From positions 1 through 62,930 of the forward strand of contig NZ_VMHE01000013.1 of the NCBI RefSeq assembly GCF_007559425.1: a DNA stretch of 62,930 nucleotides, read 5' to 3'. The notes under the pieces were generated by a model. That model did no database searches. It was not told the DNA's origin and worked only from the letters and a program-made list of their open reading frames with translations. A program made the translations under genes and the position numbers. Positions 44,512 to 53,540 of the stretch are shown piece after piece. Positions within the stretch are counted from its first letter, which is position 1. Every line of letters starts with the position of its first letter. The DNA comes from Allobacillus salarius (GTDB lineage Bacteria; Bacillota; Bacilli; Bacillales; Alkalibacillaceae).

Positions 44512-44844
44512 CTATAAAACTTTCGTGCCATTCGGAACGTTTTCATCGGGTTTTAACAGCACGACATCATCCTGTTCAGGTACACCTCCGATGACAAGCA
44601 CCTCAGACTTGAATCCAGCAATACGAAGCGGTTCAAATCCTGTTACGGCAACGACTTGGCGACCGACCATAACATCCGGTGAATAACGCTTCGTAATTTG
44701 TGCAGATGATTGCTTCGTACCAAGTTCACCAAAGTCAATCCATAGCTTAATCGCAGGCTTTCGGGCTTCTTCAAAATTTTCCGCGGCAGTTACTGTTCCG
44801 ATCCGAATATCCAAAGCATGAAAATCATTAAAGTCTGGCATCAT
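44512..44844 (-). CDS. csaA: Chaperone-like protein CsaA (tRNA-binding fold)
   Basis: The 110-residue product is an OB-fold dimer of the EMAP-II/tRNA-binding type: DIRIGTVTAAENFEEARKPA, SSAQITKRYSP and GFKSEVLVIGG are the family motifs. B. subtilis CsaA has chaperone and protein-export activity. Ribosome site aaggag precedes the double ATG; either could be used. Confidence 0.93.
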   Translation of the reverse strand: MMPDFNDFHALDIRIGTVTAAENFEEARKPAIKLWIDFGELGTKQSSAQITKRYSPDVMVGRQVVAVTGFEPLRIAGFKSEVLVIGGVPEQDDVVLLKPDENVPNGTKVL

Positions 44845-44903
44845 TATAAACTCCTTAGATTTGGTTTATTTTTCATTATTCTCTATTATAGCAAAGATTA
44901 TAT

Positions 44904-44937
44904 ACAAAAAAACCCAAGCCAGAACGGGCATGGGTAA
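44904..44937 (-). terminator. Terminator after the Ser/Asp-rich lipoprotein gene
   Basis: On the minus strand acccatgcccgttctggcttgggt forms an imperfect stem followed by seven T. Confidence 0.82.
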
Positions 44938-44942
44938 ACCAT

Positions 44943-45398
44943 CTATTGAATTTCTTCAACGATGACAGGTTTATTTTCTTGTAAGTCGATTAACTTTAGA
45001 AGAGCGTTTCTTTTTATATAAACTGATTTATACAACTGATTTTCATCCTTTGTGTAAATAATGACTCTCTTACCAGGATTGTCAGTAACGAGGTGTAAAG
45101 TATAGGAATCGACATCAATTTCCTTCATTACTCGGTCCATTTCTATAAAGTCTTCAAGATTACTAGGCTCAGAAGATTCACTAAGCTCTACTTCGGTCGC
45201 TGGTTGTACATCTGATTTGTCGTCGTCTCCTTGCGAATCTTTTTCATCTGATTGAGATTCGTTAGATGAACTCTCATCCTGCTTTTCCTCAGTGTCGTTG
45301 TCTTTTGCATTCACATCAGAGCCTGATGTTTGATTGTCACTACAAGCTACCAACGCAATGATCATGGTCAGTAGCAAAACGATTAGTTTCCGATTCAT
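44943..45398 (-). CDS. Lipoprotein with Ser/Asp-rich linker
   Basis: The 151-residue product has a signal peptide with lipobox ALVAC (Cys 19), a Ser/Asp/Glu/Lys-rich linker (20-80), and a small C-terminal domain (LEDFIEMDRVMKEIDVDSYT...YSVYIKRN-like). I do not recognise the domain. The linker should hold the domain away from the membrane. Confidence 0.8.
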   Translation of the reverse strand: MNRKLIVLLLTMIIALVACSDNQTSGSDVNAKDNDTEEKQDESSSNESQSDEKDSQGDDDKSDVQPATEVELSESSEPSNLEDFIEMDRVMKEIDVDSYTLHLVTDNPGKRVIIYTKDENQLYKSVYIKRNALLKLIDLQENKPVIVEEIQ

Positions 45399-45544
45399 TT
45401 TTTCTCTCCTTTGCTGTCAGGCTGTAAATTGTATAAAAATGAGTTATCTCTTAATTTACCCGAAAAAGTTCAACGAATCACTTTTGTAAAGGAATTTTAA
45501 TTTGCTTGAGCGAAGGGGATGTCGATAATATTGCGGGGATCATC

Positions 45545-45661
45545 GTTTTGTGGTACAATATCTGATTGGAAGGAAGATATTTATTTTTATAAACATATAC
45601 TTCATATGCTTATGAAAGACATCTTTCCATTAAAAAATTATCATTGCAAGGTGGTTTTGAC
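45545..45661 (+). promoter_or_regulatory. Promoter and structured leader of trhO
   Basis: TGGTACAAT (45550-45558) is an extended -10 element. The roughly 95-base leader can close into a long stem, ggaaggaagat with atctttcc, around an A/T-rich loop that itself contains small inverted repeats. Ribosome site aaggtgg follows. I recognise no known riboswitch. Confidence 0.4.
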
Positions 45662-46642
45662 ATGGAAAAAGAAGCATATCGTGTTTTGCTTTATTACAAG
45701 TTTGTAACGGTTGAAAATCCAGAAGAATACGCTGAAGAACATTTGACGTTCTGTAAAGACTTAGGGTTAAGAGGAAGAATTTTAATTGCGGAGGAAGGCA
45801 TTAACGGCACCGTTTCTGGTACGGTTGAACAAACACAAAAGTACATGGATACGATGCATGCCGACCCGCGATTTAAAGATATGGTCTTTAAAATTGATGA
45901 GTCTGATGGACATGCGTTCAAAAAAATGCATGTCAGACATCGTGACGAGCTCGTAACACTTCGACTCGGTGAAGAAGATACTGATCCAACTCAGGAAACA
46001 GCTGAATTTCTTGAACCAAAAGAATTTTATGAAGAGTTACAGCGAGATGATGTTGTCGTCTTAGACGCAAGAAATGATTATGAATATGATCTCGGACACT
46101 TCCGTGGAGCAATACGCCCGGATATTCGCTCGTTCCGTGAATTGCCTGAGTGGGTCCGCGAAAATAAAGATAAGCTTGAAGGAAAACGTGTACTGACTTA
46201 TTGTACAGGCGGTATTCGTTGTGAAAAATTCACTGGATGGCTGAAAAAGGAAGGCATTGATGATGTTGGTCAATTACACGGCGGAATTGTCACTTATGGA
46301 CAAGACCCTGAAGTAAAGGGAGAGCTATGGGATGGCCAATGTTACGTATTTGATGAGCGAATCAGTGTGCCGATTAACCAAGTGAAACATGTCGTGGTCG
46401 GTCGTGATTATTTCACTGGTGAGCCATGTGAACGCTATGTAAACTGTGCCAATCCTGAATGTAATGAACAAATCATTATGTCTGAAGAAAGTGAACATTT
46501 CTATATGAGAAGCTGTTCACATGAATGCCGTGTGCATCCACGTAACCGTTACGCCATTGAGCATAAAATGACGGACGAAGAAATTGATGAAAAGCTTCAA
46601 GCAATAGAAGAACAGAATCATATGAATAAGCAAGCTCAATAA
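45662..46642 (+). CDS. trhO: tRNA uridine-34 hydroxylase TrhO (rhodanese domain)
   Basis: TrhO/YbfQ uses oxygen to form 5-hydroxyuridine at the wobble position of some tRNAs. The 326-residue product has an N-terminal acylphosphatase-like domain ([16 protein letters not shown]), a rhodanese domain with catalytic Cys in [11 protein letters not shown] (about 180), and a C-terminal cysteine cluster ([15 protein letters not shown]). It aligns along its length with B. subtilis YbfQ. The ATG at 45662 is chosen for homology and its site. Confidence 0.94.
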   Translation: MEKEAYRVLLYYKFVTVENPEEYAEEHLTFCKDLGLRGRILIAEEGINGTVSGTVEQTQKYMDTMHADPRFKDMVFKIDESDGHAFKKMHVRHRDELVTLRLGEEDTDPTQETAEFLEPKEFYEELQRDDVVVLDARNDYEYDLGHFRGAIRPDIRSFRELPEWVRENKDKLEGKRVLTYCTGGIRCEKFTGWLKKEGIDDVGQLHGGIVTYGQDPEVKGELWDGQCYVFDERISVPINQVKHVVVGRDYFTGEPCERYVNCANPECNEQIIMSEESEHFYMRSCSHECRVHPRNRYAIEHKMTDEEIDEKLQAIEEQNHMNKQAQ

Positions 46643-46657
46643 CATCAGAAACATATC

Positions 46658-46691
46658 AACCGGATCACCAATAGGTGGTTCGGTTTTTTTG
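46658..46691 (+). terminator. Terminator after trhO
   Basis: The stem aaccggatcacc/ggtggttcggtt with loop aata is followed by seven T. Confidence 0.9.
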
Positions 46692-46836
46692 CTCTAAAAC
46701 ATTTGTTGAGGTAAATACACAACTTAGCGTAGGCATTGATAATGGTCGTTGGTGTCAGGCGTTCGCTTACGGCGGTTGCTTATACTGAAGGGGAATAAGT
46801 CGACATCTGGGACGTTTTCAATGCTAGTTTATAGAG

Positions 46837-47067
46837 CTTCAGTGTTAAACATGCTGTCTTCAGTGTTAATTTGAAGATCTTCAGGGTTAATTCGCGTTGC
46901 TTCAGTGTTAATTAGAAGATCTTCAGGGTTTATCTGCCAGGCTTCAGGGTTAATTTATGAATCTTCAGGGTTAATATGCGAGGCTTCAGGGTTAATTTAT
47001 GAATCTTCAGGGTTAATATGCGAGGCTTCAGAGTTAATTCGTGAATCTTCAGGGTTTTTCCACCACA
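46837..47067 (-). repeat. 21-bp tandem array, 11 units (family A, reversed)
   Basis: Eleven exact 21-bp units start at 46837 and every 21 bases to 47047. On the plus strand each is cttcagNgttaat plus 8 variable bases; the complement (attaacNctgaag) matches the core of the array at 16695. Two 8-base fillers (ttatgaat and atgcgagg) alternate in the later units. A degenerate unit may precede it. It lies in the 570-base gap between trhO and the next gene; the rest of that gap (46692-46836, 47068-47212) shows no gene. Confidence 0.87.
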
Positions 47068-47212
47068 CTAAATTTCGTGTCTGCCTCAACTTTAAGGATT
47101 TCATCCCAGCCTCAACAGTTGACTTAGAACCGGTTTTTTATGTTCTAGGGAAGGGAATGAATGTGAACAGTTACTTTTATTTGTTTCGTTGTAAAGAAAG
47201 GGGTATGCAAAT

Positions 47213-47863
47213 ATGAAAACACTTGTCGTAGGAGCGAATGGACAGATTGGTCGGCATGTAACGCAAATGCTCAAAGAAGAAGGAAAACATGAAGTCGTTG
47301 CGATGATTCGAAACGAAGAGCAAAAGAATTATTTTGAGTCAAAGGGCGTTCAAACGATCATAGCAGATCTTCTCAATTCAGTAGAATCATTGAAACAAAC
47401 TGTTGAAGGATTTGATGCAGTCATATTCACAGCAGGCTCGGGACCAAAAACAGGGCCAGATATGACATTAAGAATTGATTTGGATGGCGCGGCTAAAATG
47501 ATTAAGGCAGCCGAAGTTGCAGGGGTTAACCGATTTTTAATGGTCAGTGCTTTTCAAGCAAATAATCGAGAAAATTGGAATGAGAAAATCGCCCATTATT
47601 ATGTCGCAAAACACTTTGCGGATGAAGAGCTGAAGCGAAGTGAGTTAGCGTATACAATCGTGAAGCCTGGAGGACTGATTAATGATTCAGGTACGGGTAA
47701 GGTCAAGGTTGGCAGTAAGGACATCATTGAACGAGGTACCGTGCCACGCGAAGATGTCGCACGTGTGCTTGTGTCGTGTTTAAATAAAAAATCAACTGAA
47801 TATAAAAGCTTCGACTTGATTTCTGGTGATCAAGAAGTCGTAGATGCCCTCGATGAATTGTAA
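47213..47863 (+). CDS. NAD(P)-binding oxidoreductase of the YhfK type (atypical SDR)
   Basis: The 216-residue product has the Rossmann motif VVGANGQIGRHV at its start and the NmrA/YhfK-like pattern (VIFTAGSGPKTGPD, DLDGAAKMIKAAEVAGV, VKPGGLINDSGTG). Family members bind NAD(P)H; substrates are unknown. Ribosome site aaagggg precedes the ATG. Confidence 0.87.
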   Translation: MKTLVVGANGQIGRHVTQMLKEEGKHEVVAMIRNEEQKNYFESKGVQTIIADLLNSVESLKQTVEGFDAVIFTAGSGPKTGPDMTLRIDLDGAAKMIKAAEVAGVNRFLMVSAFQANNRENWNEKIAHYYVAKHFADEELKRSELAYTIVKPGGLINDSGTGKVKVGSKDIIERGTVPREDVARVLVSCLNKKSTEYKSFDLISGDQEVVDALDEL

Positions 47864-47883
47864 GAATAGGGAGGGTAAGTGAC

Positions 47884-47922
47884 AAAGCAACACCCGTACG
47901 ATGGTCGTACGGGTGTTTTGCC
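47884..47922. terminator. Bidirectional terminator
   Basis: The 12-bp perfect stem acacccgtacga/tcgtacgggtgt with loop tgg lies between the convergent YhfK-type and cupin genes. T-runs are modest on both sides. Confidence 0.85.
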
Positions 47923-47942
47923 ATTATCAAAATATAACGAAA

Positions 47943-48368
47943 TTATTCATGGTCATGATGTTCTTCAGCTTCCATACCAATCGCTCTTGTCTCATGAATC
48001 GTCCCATGTGGATGTTCTGGCGGTGCGTAAATGGAATATAGCTTTAATGGCTTATCGCCTTTGTTGGTAACATTATGCCATTTTCCTGCAGGCACAAGAA
48101 CGACATCATCATGTCCTACTTTTTTCTCGAAATCTAAGTTGTCTTTGCTGTCGCCCATTTGACAAAGGCCTTCGCCTTCTTCAATGCGCAAGAACTGATC
48201 GATATGATTGTGTACTTCCAATCCGATGTCCTCACCGACAGCAATACTCATTAACGTGACCTGTAGATTCTTGCCTGTCCAAAGCGCAGTGCGGTAGTTT
48301 TCGTTTTGTTTTGTAGCCTCCTCAATATCTGCTACAAATGGGTTTGCTCCATAATCTTTTAATTCCAT
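47943..48368 (-). CDS. Cupin-domain protein
   Basis: The 141-residue product has the two cupin motifs: EVHNHIDQFLRIEEGEG (two His and Glu as metal ligands) and PAGKWHNVTN (third His). It resembles mannose-6-phosphate isomerase-like cupins. The C-terminus is His-rich (EEHHDHE). Substrate unknown. Ribosome site aaggagg. Confidence 0.87.
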   Translation of the reverse strand: MELKDYGANPFVADIEEATKQNENYRTALWTGKNLQVTLMSIAVGEDIGLEVHNHIDQFLRIEEGEGLCQMGDSKDNLDFEKKVGHDDVVLVPAGKWHNVTNKGDKPLKLYSIYAPPEHPHGTIHETRAIGMEAEEHHDHE

Positions 48369-48446
48369 ATATATTCCTCCTTATTAATTATTATTAACAA
48401 TTAGATAGCATTTCATTAGATAAGATCACTCATGAAGAGAGAACGT

Positions 48447-48845
48447 TTATTTGGATTCCTTTTGGCCCAATGCCGTCAAAAAGTAAGCAGTAGGCAATAG
48501 AAAGCCAAGAGAGGCTTGAATTAGTGAGAAAAAACGGCTGATCCCGACAGGTACATAGTCTCCATACCCGACAGATAACATGGTAACCCCGCTGTAATAA
48601 AGCATATTCCAAAAAGTGGGTTCTACAGGATCGCCATTTGAATCGCTATGTCTCAAAGAAACTCGTTCCAACCCAATCGCATAATAAAGCAGTGCAAAAG
48701 CGACTGTTAAAACGGCTAGTACAAAAAATAATTTAAGAAATAAAGCCAAATGAAAGTAACTCTTATTATACGACTTATTAGTGAAAAAGTAAAACAGATT
48801 AACTACAACTACTAATGATGCGGTCACTATGAGGATTGTCGTCAT
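48447..48845 (-). CDS. Two-pore-helix ion channel protein (K+ channel type)
   Basis: The 132-residue product has the potassium selectivity filter TMLSVGYGDYVP in a pore loop, with flanking transmembrane helices and one additional N-terminal helix. There is no RCK domain, so gating by ligand is not evident. The ATG at 48845 follows agggggtgg by about 8 bases. It is divergent from the TetR gene. Confidence 0.85.
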   Translation of the reverse strand: MTTILIVTASLVVVVNLFYFFTNKSYNKSYFHLALFLKLFFVLAVLTVAFALLYYAIGLERVSLRHSDSNGDPVEPTFWNMLYYSGVTMLSVGYGDYVPVGISRFFSLIQASLGFLLPTAYFLTALGQKESK

Positions 48846-48911
48846 GGCCGGCCACCCCCTAAGTAAATAGTTCACTAAAAGTGGAAAGATTAAACCACAA
48901 AAATAAATATT

Positions 48912-48958
48912 GACCACAGTGGTCTACATGTGTTAATTTTAAATAGACCATAGTGGTC
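48912..48958 (+). promoter_or_regulatory. tetR promoter with two palindromic operators
   Basis: GACCACAGTGGTC (48912-48924, perfect around the centre) and GACCATAGTGGTC (48946-48958, one mismatch) lie 34 bp apart. The first covers a -35 (TTGACC, 48910-48915), the second the likely start of transcription; a weak -10 (TTAATT, 48933-48938) lies between them. TetR autorepression is the natural reading. Confidence 0.75.
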
Positions 48959-48978
48959 GAAAAGGGAGAGAGTTACAC

Positions 48979-49614
48979 ATGCACGAAAAATTTGAGCAAT
49001 TAGATTCAAATAAAAAACTAAAAATTATTGAAGCGGCTTTAGAAGAATTTAGCACCTATGACTTTCAGCATGCCTCCACAAACCGGATTGTTAAAAACGC
49101 GGGAATTGGAAAAGGTATGCTGTTTTATTATTTTAATAGCAAAAAAGACTTATATACTTATTTAATGCATTATTGCTTAGATCGAATTTATTCACAAATG
49201 GTTAGCCAACTGGAGACAGCCATCCAAGAAGCGAAGGGGGACTTCATTGAACGATATTATGTCACCGCACGTTTGAAAAGTGAATATATGGGTGAAGAGC
49301 CCCATGTATTTAACTTCATGAGTTCGCTAATTCTACAAGATTTCGCCGAACTACCGAATGACATTCAGCAAAAAGTCAATACATTACAACAGCAAGCCTA
49401 TGACCTGTTATATAAAGATATTGATCTTTCATTATTTAAAAATGATATCGATTCTGAAAAAGCATTGAACCTAGTCAAATGGTCACTTGATGGATACCAA
49501 CAAGAACTAGAACAAAAATTGAAAGGTGAGCAAATTATTTCGATTAACCTGAAAGAATATTGGGATGAGTTTTATGAGTATTTGAATTTGCTGAAAAAAG
49601 TATATTACCAATAA
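48979..49614 (+). CDS. TetR-family transcriptional regulator
   Basis: The 211-residue product has the N-terminal TetR helix-turn-helix (IIEAALEEFSTYDFQHASTN...GIGKGMLFYYFNSKKDLY) and a helical ligand-binding part. It is followed within 16 bases by an ABC exporter pair, which it probably represses together with itself through the palindromes just upstream. Confidence 0.92.
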   Translation: MHEKFEQLDSNKKLKIIEAALEEFSTYDFQHASTNRIVKNAGIGKGMLFYYFNSKKDLYTYLMHYCLDRIYSQMVSQLETAIQEAKGDFIERYYVTARLKSEYMGEEPHVFNFMSSLILQDFAELPNDIQQKVNTLQQQAYDLLYKDIDLSLFKNDIDSEKALNLVKWSLDGYQQELEQKLKGEQIISINLKEYWDEFYEYLNLLKKVYYQ

Positions 49615-49629
49615 GAGGGGGGCACAAGG

Positions 49630-50529
49630 ATGGAGAATGTAGTAGACATTAAGCGTTTAACGAAGAGATTCGGAGATTTCACTGCTCTTAACCAAGTAGA
49701 TTTTTCCGTGAAGAAAGGGGAGGTATTTGGCTTTATCGGACCGAATGGAGCAGGGAAATCGACGACGATTCGCATTTTATTAGGAATTTTAAAAGCAACT
49801 GAAGGTCAAGCGACGATTTTCGGAAAAGACGTTTGGAGTGATTCGATGGAAATACACAAGCGAATTGCTTACGTACCAGGTGATGTTAATCTATGGCCGA
49901 ATTTAACCGGAGGAGAGGTCATTGATTTGTTTGCCAAGCTCCGTGGCGAGCGGCAGACGAAACAGCGAGAAGATTTATTACAGCGATATAAACTTGATCC
50001 GACCAAAAAATGTCGTACGTATTCAAAGGGGAATCGACAAAAAGTTGCGCTCGTTTCAGCTTTGTTGTCAGAAGCAGATTTGTATATTTTCGATGAACCG
50101 ACGTCAGGATTGGACCCATTGATGGAGCAAACCTTTCAAGAAGATGTGCGGAATCTACGAGAAGAAGGAAAGAGCGTATTATTGTCTAGCCATATCTTAT
50201 CTGAAGTCGAAAAGCTTTGCGATCGAGTTGGGATCATTCGAGATGGAACAATCATTGAACAAGGTAGTTTAGAAGAATTACGTCATTTAACGCGTCATCA
50301 TGTGTTGCTAGAAACGACTTCGAATCTTGATGGCTTGGATGATGTTGAAGGTGTGCATGATGTGAGCCGAGACGGCAATACGTATCGTTTTCAAGTCAAT
50401 GCAGAGCAGATGGACCAAGTCATTAAGTTTGCGAGTCAATATTCGATACAGAAGTTTGAAAGTGCGCCGCCTACACTGGAAGACTTGTTCATGCGTCATT
50501 ACGAAGGAACAGATGAGGTGGTTGAATGA
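49630..50529 (+). CDS. ABC exporter ATP-binding protein
   Basis: The 299-residue ATPase has Walker A GPNGAGKST, Walker B LYIFDEPTSGLDP and switch SSHIL; the signature position reads YSKGNRQKV. The C-terminal part resembles antibiotic/multidrug export ATPases of the ABC-2 class. It overlaps the permease start by 4 bases. Confidence 0.92.
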   Translation: MENVVDIKRLTKRFGDFTALNQVDFSVKKGEVFGFIGPNGAGKSTTIRILLGILKATEGQATIFGKDVWSDSMEIHKRIAYVPGDVNLWPNLTGGEVIDLFAKLRGERQTKQREDLLQRYKLDPTKKCRTYSKGNRQKVALVSALLSEADLYIFDEPTSGLDPLMEQTFQEDVRNLREEGKSVLLSSHILSEVEKLCDRVGIIRDGTIIEQGSLEELRHLTRHHVLLETTSNLDGLDDVEGVHDVSRDGNTYRFQVNAEQMDQVIKFASQYSIQKFESAPPTLEDLFMRHYEGTDEVVE

Positions 50530-52124
50530 ACGAGTTATTCAAACGATCCTTTCAATTGTTCAAATTGATGATTCGACGTGATCGCATACGTGCTTCAATC
50601 TGGATTTTTGCATTGACATTTTTCACATTGATCATCCCGAGCTCCTTCCAAAGTCTCTATCCTGATCAGCAAGATCGTGATGCAATGGCAGTGACAATGG
50701 AGAACCCTGCGATGGTTGCGATGGTCGGTAAAGGAGACTTGGACAATTATACAATTGGCGCGATGTCTGCTCATCAGATGGTATTAATAACTGCGTTGTT
50801 TGTAGGAATAATGAGTATTTTGTTATTTGTGCGACATACTCGTTCAGATGAAGAAGAAGGGCGAGTCGAGTTGATTCGTGCCTTACCTGTGGGCCGCTTG
50901 GCGACAATTCATGCAGCAACGATGTACGTAATACTTGTAAATGTCGTTCTTGCGGTACTTCTTGCGATTGGTTTTATATTGCAGCCAATTGAAAGTCTTG
51001 GGATAGAAGGGTCACTTCTTTATGGAGCCACACTCGGAGGGGCGGGTATTTGTTTTGTCGCTATTGCTGCTTTATTTACTCAGTTATCCGACAGCTCCCG
51101 CGGTGCTACGGGTTGGTCAATAGGTCTATTGTTATTTTTCTATGTACTCCGTGCAATTGGTGATATCGGGAATGAAACATTGTCGTTATTTTCGCCGCTC
51201 GGTTGGACGATGCAAACGATGATTTTCACAGAGAATCATTGGTGGCCAATCTTTTTAATGCTCGCTTTTTCTTTTGTCGTCTTATTGCTCGCCTACCGGT
51301 TAAATGCGAAAAGGGATTTAGAGGCGGGATTATTTCCTTCTAAACCTGGAAAGGCGCATGCTTCGAAGAGTCTGTTGAGTCCTTTTGGTTTAGCATTCCG
51401 CTTGCAACGTACAGCCTTTATTTCTTGGGCGGTCGGCATGCTCTTATTAGGCGTTTCATATGGATCTGTATTAGGTGATTTGGATTCATTTTTCCAAGGA
51501 AATGAAATGGTCGAAAAAATCCTTGTGCAAGAAGAAGGATATTCGATTGCGGAACAATTTATTTCGATTATCATGACAATCATGGCGATGATCGCTACGA
51601 TTCCTGCAGTTATTTCAATAAATAAGTTAAACAGTGAAGAAAAGAAATCTAGACTAGAATTACTTTATGCCAAGTCTGTCTCTCGAAAAACGATGTTGGT
51701 CAGTTACTTATCGGTCGCAGTTATCAATGCAATTGTGACTGTGGTACTTGCAGGAACCGGCTTATGGGCAGCAGGTTCAACGGTTATGGATGATCCTGTT
51801 TCATTCGGATCTATAGTTGGTGCATCAGCCGCATATATTCCTGCCATGTTCGTCATGATTGGCTTATCCGCCTTATTAATAGGTTTGAAGCCGAATGTGC
51901 TATCCCTTACGTGGGTTTACTTAGTCTATTCGTTCATCGTCGTTTATATGGGGAATCTATTTCAATTAGATGAATGGTTTAGTAACGTAACGCCATTCGG
52001 ACATGTCTCACAACTTCCTGTTGATGATTTCGAAGCTATACCGTTTCTAGTTCTAATAGGGTTAGCCGTTATCCTTGTAGTGGCTGGACTTAAGTTTTAC
52101 TCGAAACGAGATATTCAGGGGTAA
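50526..52124 (+). CDS. ABC-2 type exporter permease (polyketide/antibiotic exporter-like)
   Basis: The 532-residue product has about twelve transmembrane helices in two halves, with the loops RSDEEEGRVELIRALPVGRL and NSEEKKSRLELLYAKSVSRK at equivalent positions, showing internal duplication. This is the architecture of exporters annotated for polyketide antibiotics. Together with the upstream ATPase it forms a TetR-controlled export system; the substrate is unknown. Confidence 0.88.
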   Translation: MNELFKRSFQLFKLMIRRDRIRASIWIFALTFFTLIIPSSFQSLYPDQQDRDAMAVTMENPAMVAMVGKGDLDNYTIGAMSAHQMVLITALFVGIMSILLFVRHTRSDEEEGRVELIRALPVGRLATIHAATMYVILVNVVLAVLLAIGFILQPIESLGIEGSLLYGATLGGAGICFVAIAALFTQLSDSSRGATGWSIGLLLFFYVLRAIGDIGNETLSLFSPLGWTMQTMIFTENHWWPIFLMLAFSFVVLLLAYRLNAKRDLEAGLFPSKPGKAHASKSLLSPFGLAFRLQRTAFISWAVGMLLLGVSYGSVLGDLDSFFQGNEMVEKILVQEEGYSIAEQFISIIMTIMAMIATIPAVISINKLNSEEKKSRLELLYAKSVSRKTMLVSYLSVAVINAIVTVVLAGTGLWAAGSTVMDDPVSFGSIVGASAAYIPAMFVMIGLSALLIGLKPNVLSLTWVYLVYSFIVVYMGNLFQLDEWFSNVTPFGHVSQLPVDDFEAIPFLVLIGLAVILVVAGLKFYSKRDIQG

Positions 52125-52211
52125 TTCTATTGGTAGCCGGACGATGGGATTGTTTCTTTTTGAAAATGGGTAAAATACATGTGTATCTATTTTCAATAAA
52201 GGAGAGATTAC

Positions 52212-53087
52212 ATGTCTGGAATGCAAGAACAAAACGGGAAAGTGACACCTCCAGCTCAGAAACAATCTCGTCAACCTGGCTTTGAAAATGAAATGAACCC
52301 AGAGCCTGAATACATTCGCGAAGGATATAAAGGTAGCGATAAACTGAAAGATAAAGTCGCTATTGTAACTGGAGGAGATAGCGGAATCGGTAGAGCCGTC
52401 AGTCTCCACTTTGCCATTGAAGGGGCGAAGGTCGTCGTTGTTTATTACGATGAAGACGAAGATGCGAATAAAACGAAGGAATTAATTGAGAAAGAAGGCG
52501 GCGAGTGTCTACTGATTGCAGGGGATATCGGAAAAGAAGATTTCTCTAAGCAAATTGTCGATGAGACAATTAACCAGTTTGGAAAAATTGATATTCTCGT
52601 AAATAATGCTGCAGAACAGCATGTCCTTAAAGACTTCATGGATATAACAAGTGACCAACTAAAGCGGACGTTTGAAACGAATTTCTTTGGTATGGTCTAT
52701 TTGACGCAAGCTGTCATGCCACACTTGAAAGAAGGAAGCAGTATTATTAATACGTCTTCGATCACAGCGTATGAAGGGAATCCGATGTTAATTGATTACT
52801 CAGCTACTAAAGGAGCGATTACCTCCTTTACCCGCTCTCTTTCTCAAAATATTGTCGGAAAAGGCATTCGGGTGAACGGGGTCGCACCAGGACCTATTTG
52901 GACACCATTAATCCCAGCATCGTTTTCTGAAAAACACGTTGACAACTTCGGTGGAAGCCAACCGATGAAGCGGCCAGGCCAACCATCCGAATTGGCACCA
53001 GCCTATGTTTATCTAGCAAGTGATGATTCCACGTATGTTTCCGGTCAGATGATACACGTAAATGGCGGTGCTATCTTGAACGGGTAG
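52212..53087 (+). CDS. Short-chain dehydrogenase (general-stress YhdF/YdaD type)
   Basis: The 291-residue SDR has the cofactor motif TGGDSGIGR (about 54-62), NNAA, the catalytic Ser in INTSSITAYEG and YSATK (about 196-200). The N-terminal extension (PPAQKQSRQPGFENEM) is typical of the YhdF/YdaD/YhxD group, induced by general stress in B. subtilis. Ribosome site aaaggag. Confidence 0.88.
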   Translation: MSGMQEQNGKVTPPAQKQSRQPGFENEMNPEPEYIREGYKGSDKLKDKVAIVTGGDSGIGRAVSLHFAIEGAKVVVVYYDEDEDANKTKELIEKEGGECLLIAGDIGKEDFSKQIVDETINQFGKIDILVNNAAEQHVLKDFMDITSDQLKRTFETNFFGMVYLTQAVMPHLKEGSSIINTSSITAYEGNPMLIDYSATKGAITSFTRSLSQNIVGKGIRVNGVAPGPIWTPLIPASFSEKHVDNFGGSQPMKRPGQPSELAPAYVYLASDDSTYVSGQMIHVNGGAILNG

Positions 53088-53096
53088 TTATTCGGG

Positions 53097-53133
53097 AAGA
53101 AGAATCCGATTGATGTGTCGGGTTCTTCTTTTT
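53097..53133 (+). terminator. Terminator after the SDR gene
   Basis: The stem aagaagaatccga/tcgggttcttctt with a short loop is followed by ttttaat. Confidence 0.85.
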
Positions 53134-53139
53134 AATCTG

Positions 53140-53192
53140 CTATCTTGTATTGCAATATACCGAAAGATATACTATCATGTAATGCAAGATAG
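53140..53192 (+). promoter_or_regulatory. padR promoter framed by an inverted repeat
   Basis: CTATCTTGTATTGCA (53140-53154) and its complement TGTAATGCAAGATAG (53178-53192) match at 13 of 15 bases. They cover a -35 (TTGCAA, 53150-53155) and a -10 (TATCAT, 53173-53178) 17 bases apart. This is a plausible PadR operator. Confidence 0.7.
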
Positions 53193-53213
53193 ATGAAAAA
53201 GGATTTGATTATT

Positions 53214-53540
53214 GTGTCCATGCGAAGTCAGTTATTAAAAGGAGTTTTAGAAGGTTGTCTGTTAGCCGTTATTTCCAATGAAACGGTCTACGGATATGAA
53301 CTTTCGAAAAAACTGCAAGATCAAGGTTTGGAGGTTAGTGAAGGATCCATTTATCCAATTCTTTTGAGATTACAAAAAGATGATCTGATTTTTGGCAAGA
53401 TGGAGAAATCACCGAGCGGACCGAACCGAAAATATTATTACATCACTGACAAAGGTCGAGAAGCACTAGTAGAGTTTCTATACAACTGGGAAGCCATTAA
53501 AAAGCCAGTCGATCAATTAATGGGGAGGAAAAAGGGATGA
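53214..53540 (+). CDS. PadR-family transcriptional regulator
   Basis: The 108-residue product is a winged-helix PadR protein: MRSQLLKGVLEGCLLAVIS, YGYELSKKLQDQG, SEGSIYPILLRLQKDDLI and RKYYYITDKGREAL. The GTG at 53214 follows aaagga by about 10 bases; the Met two codons later is an alternative. It overlaps the next gene by 4 bases. Confidence 0.9.
   Translation: MSMRSQLLKGVLEGCLLAVISNETVYGYELSKKLQDQGLEVSEGSIYPILLRLQKDDLIFGKMEKSPSGPNRKYYYITDKGREALVEFLYNWEAIKKPVDQLMGRKKG

Noticed and set aside
46905..47216. Plus-strand frame of about 100 residues through the 46.8-kb array
   Set aside because: The repeated SGLIYES/SGLICEA pattern stems from the 21-bp units; it ends on the start of the next gene and has no ribosome site.
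52148..52173. SigB promoter before the general-stress SDR
   Set aside because: GGGTAA is a fair -10, but the nearest GTTT-type -35 (52152) is only 10 bases away and the better-spaced GATTGT is a poor match. Control by SigB is plausible from the gene family but not shown by the sequence.
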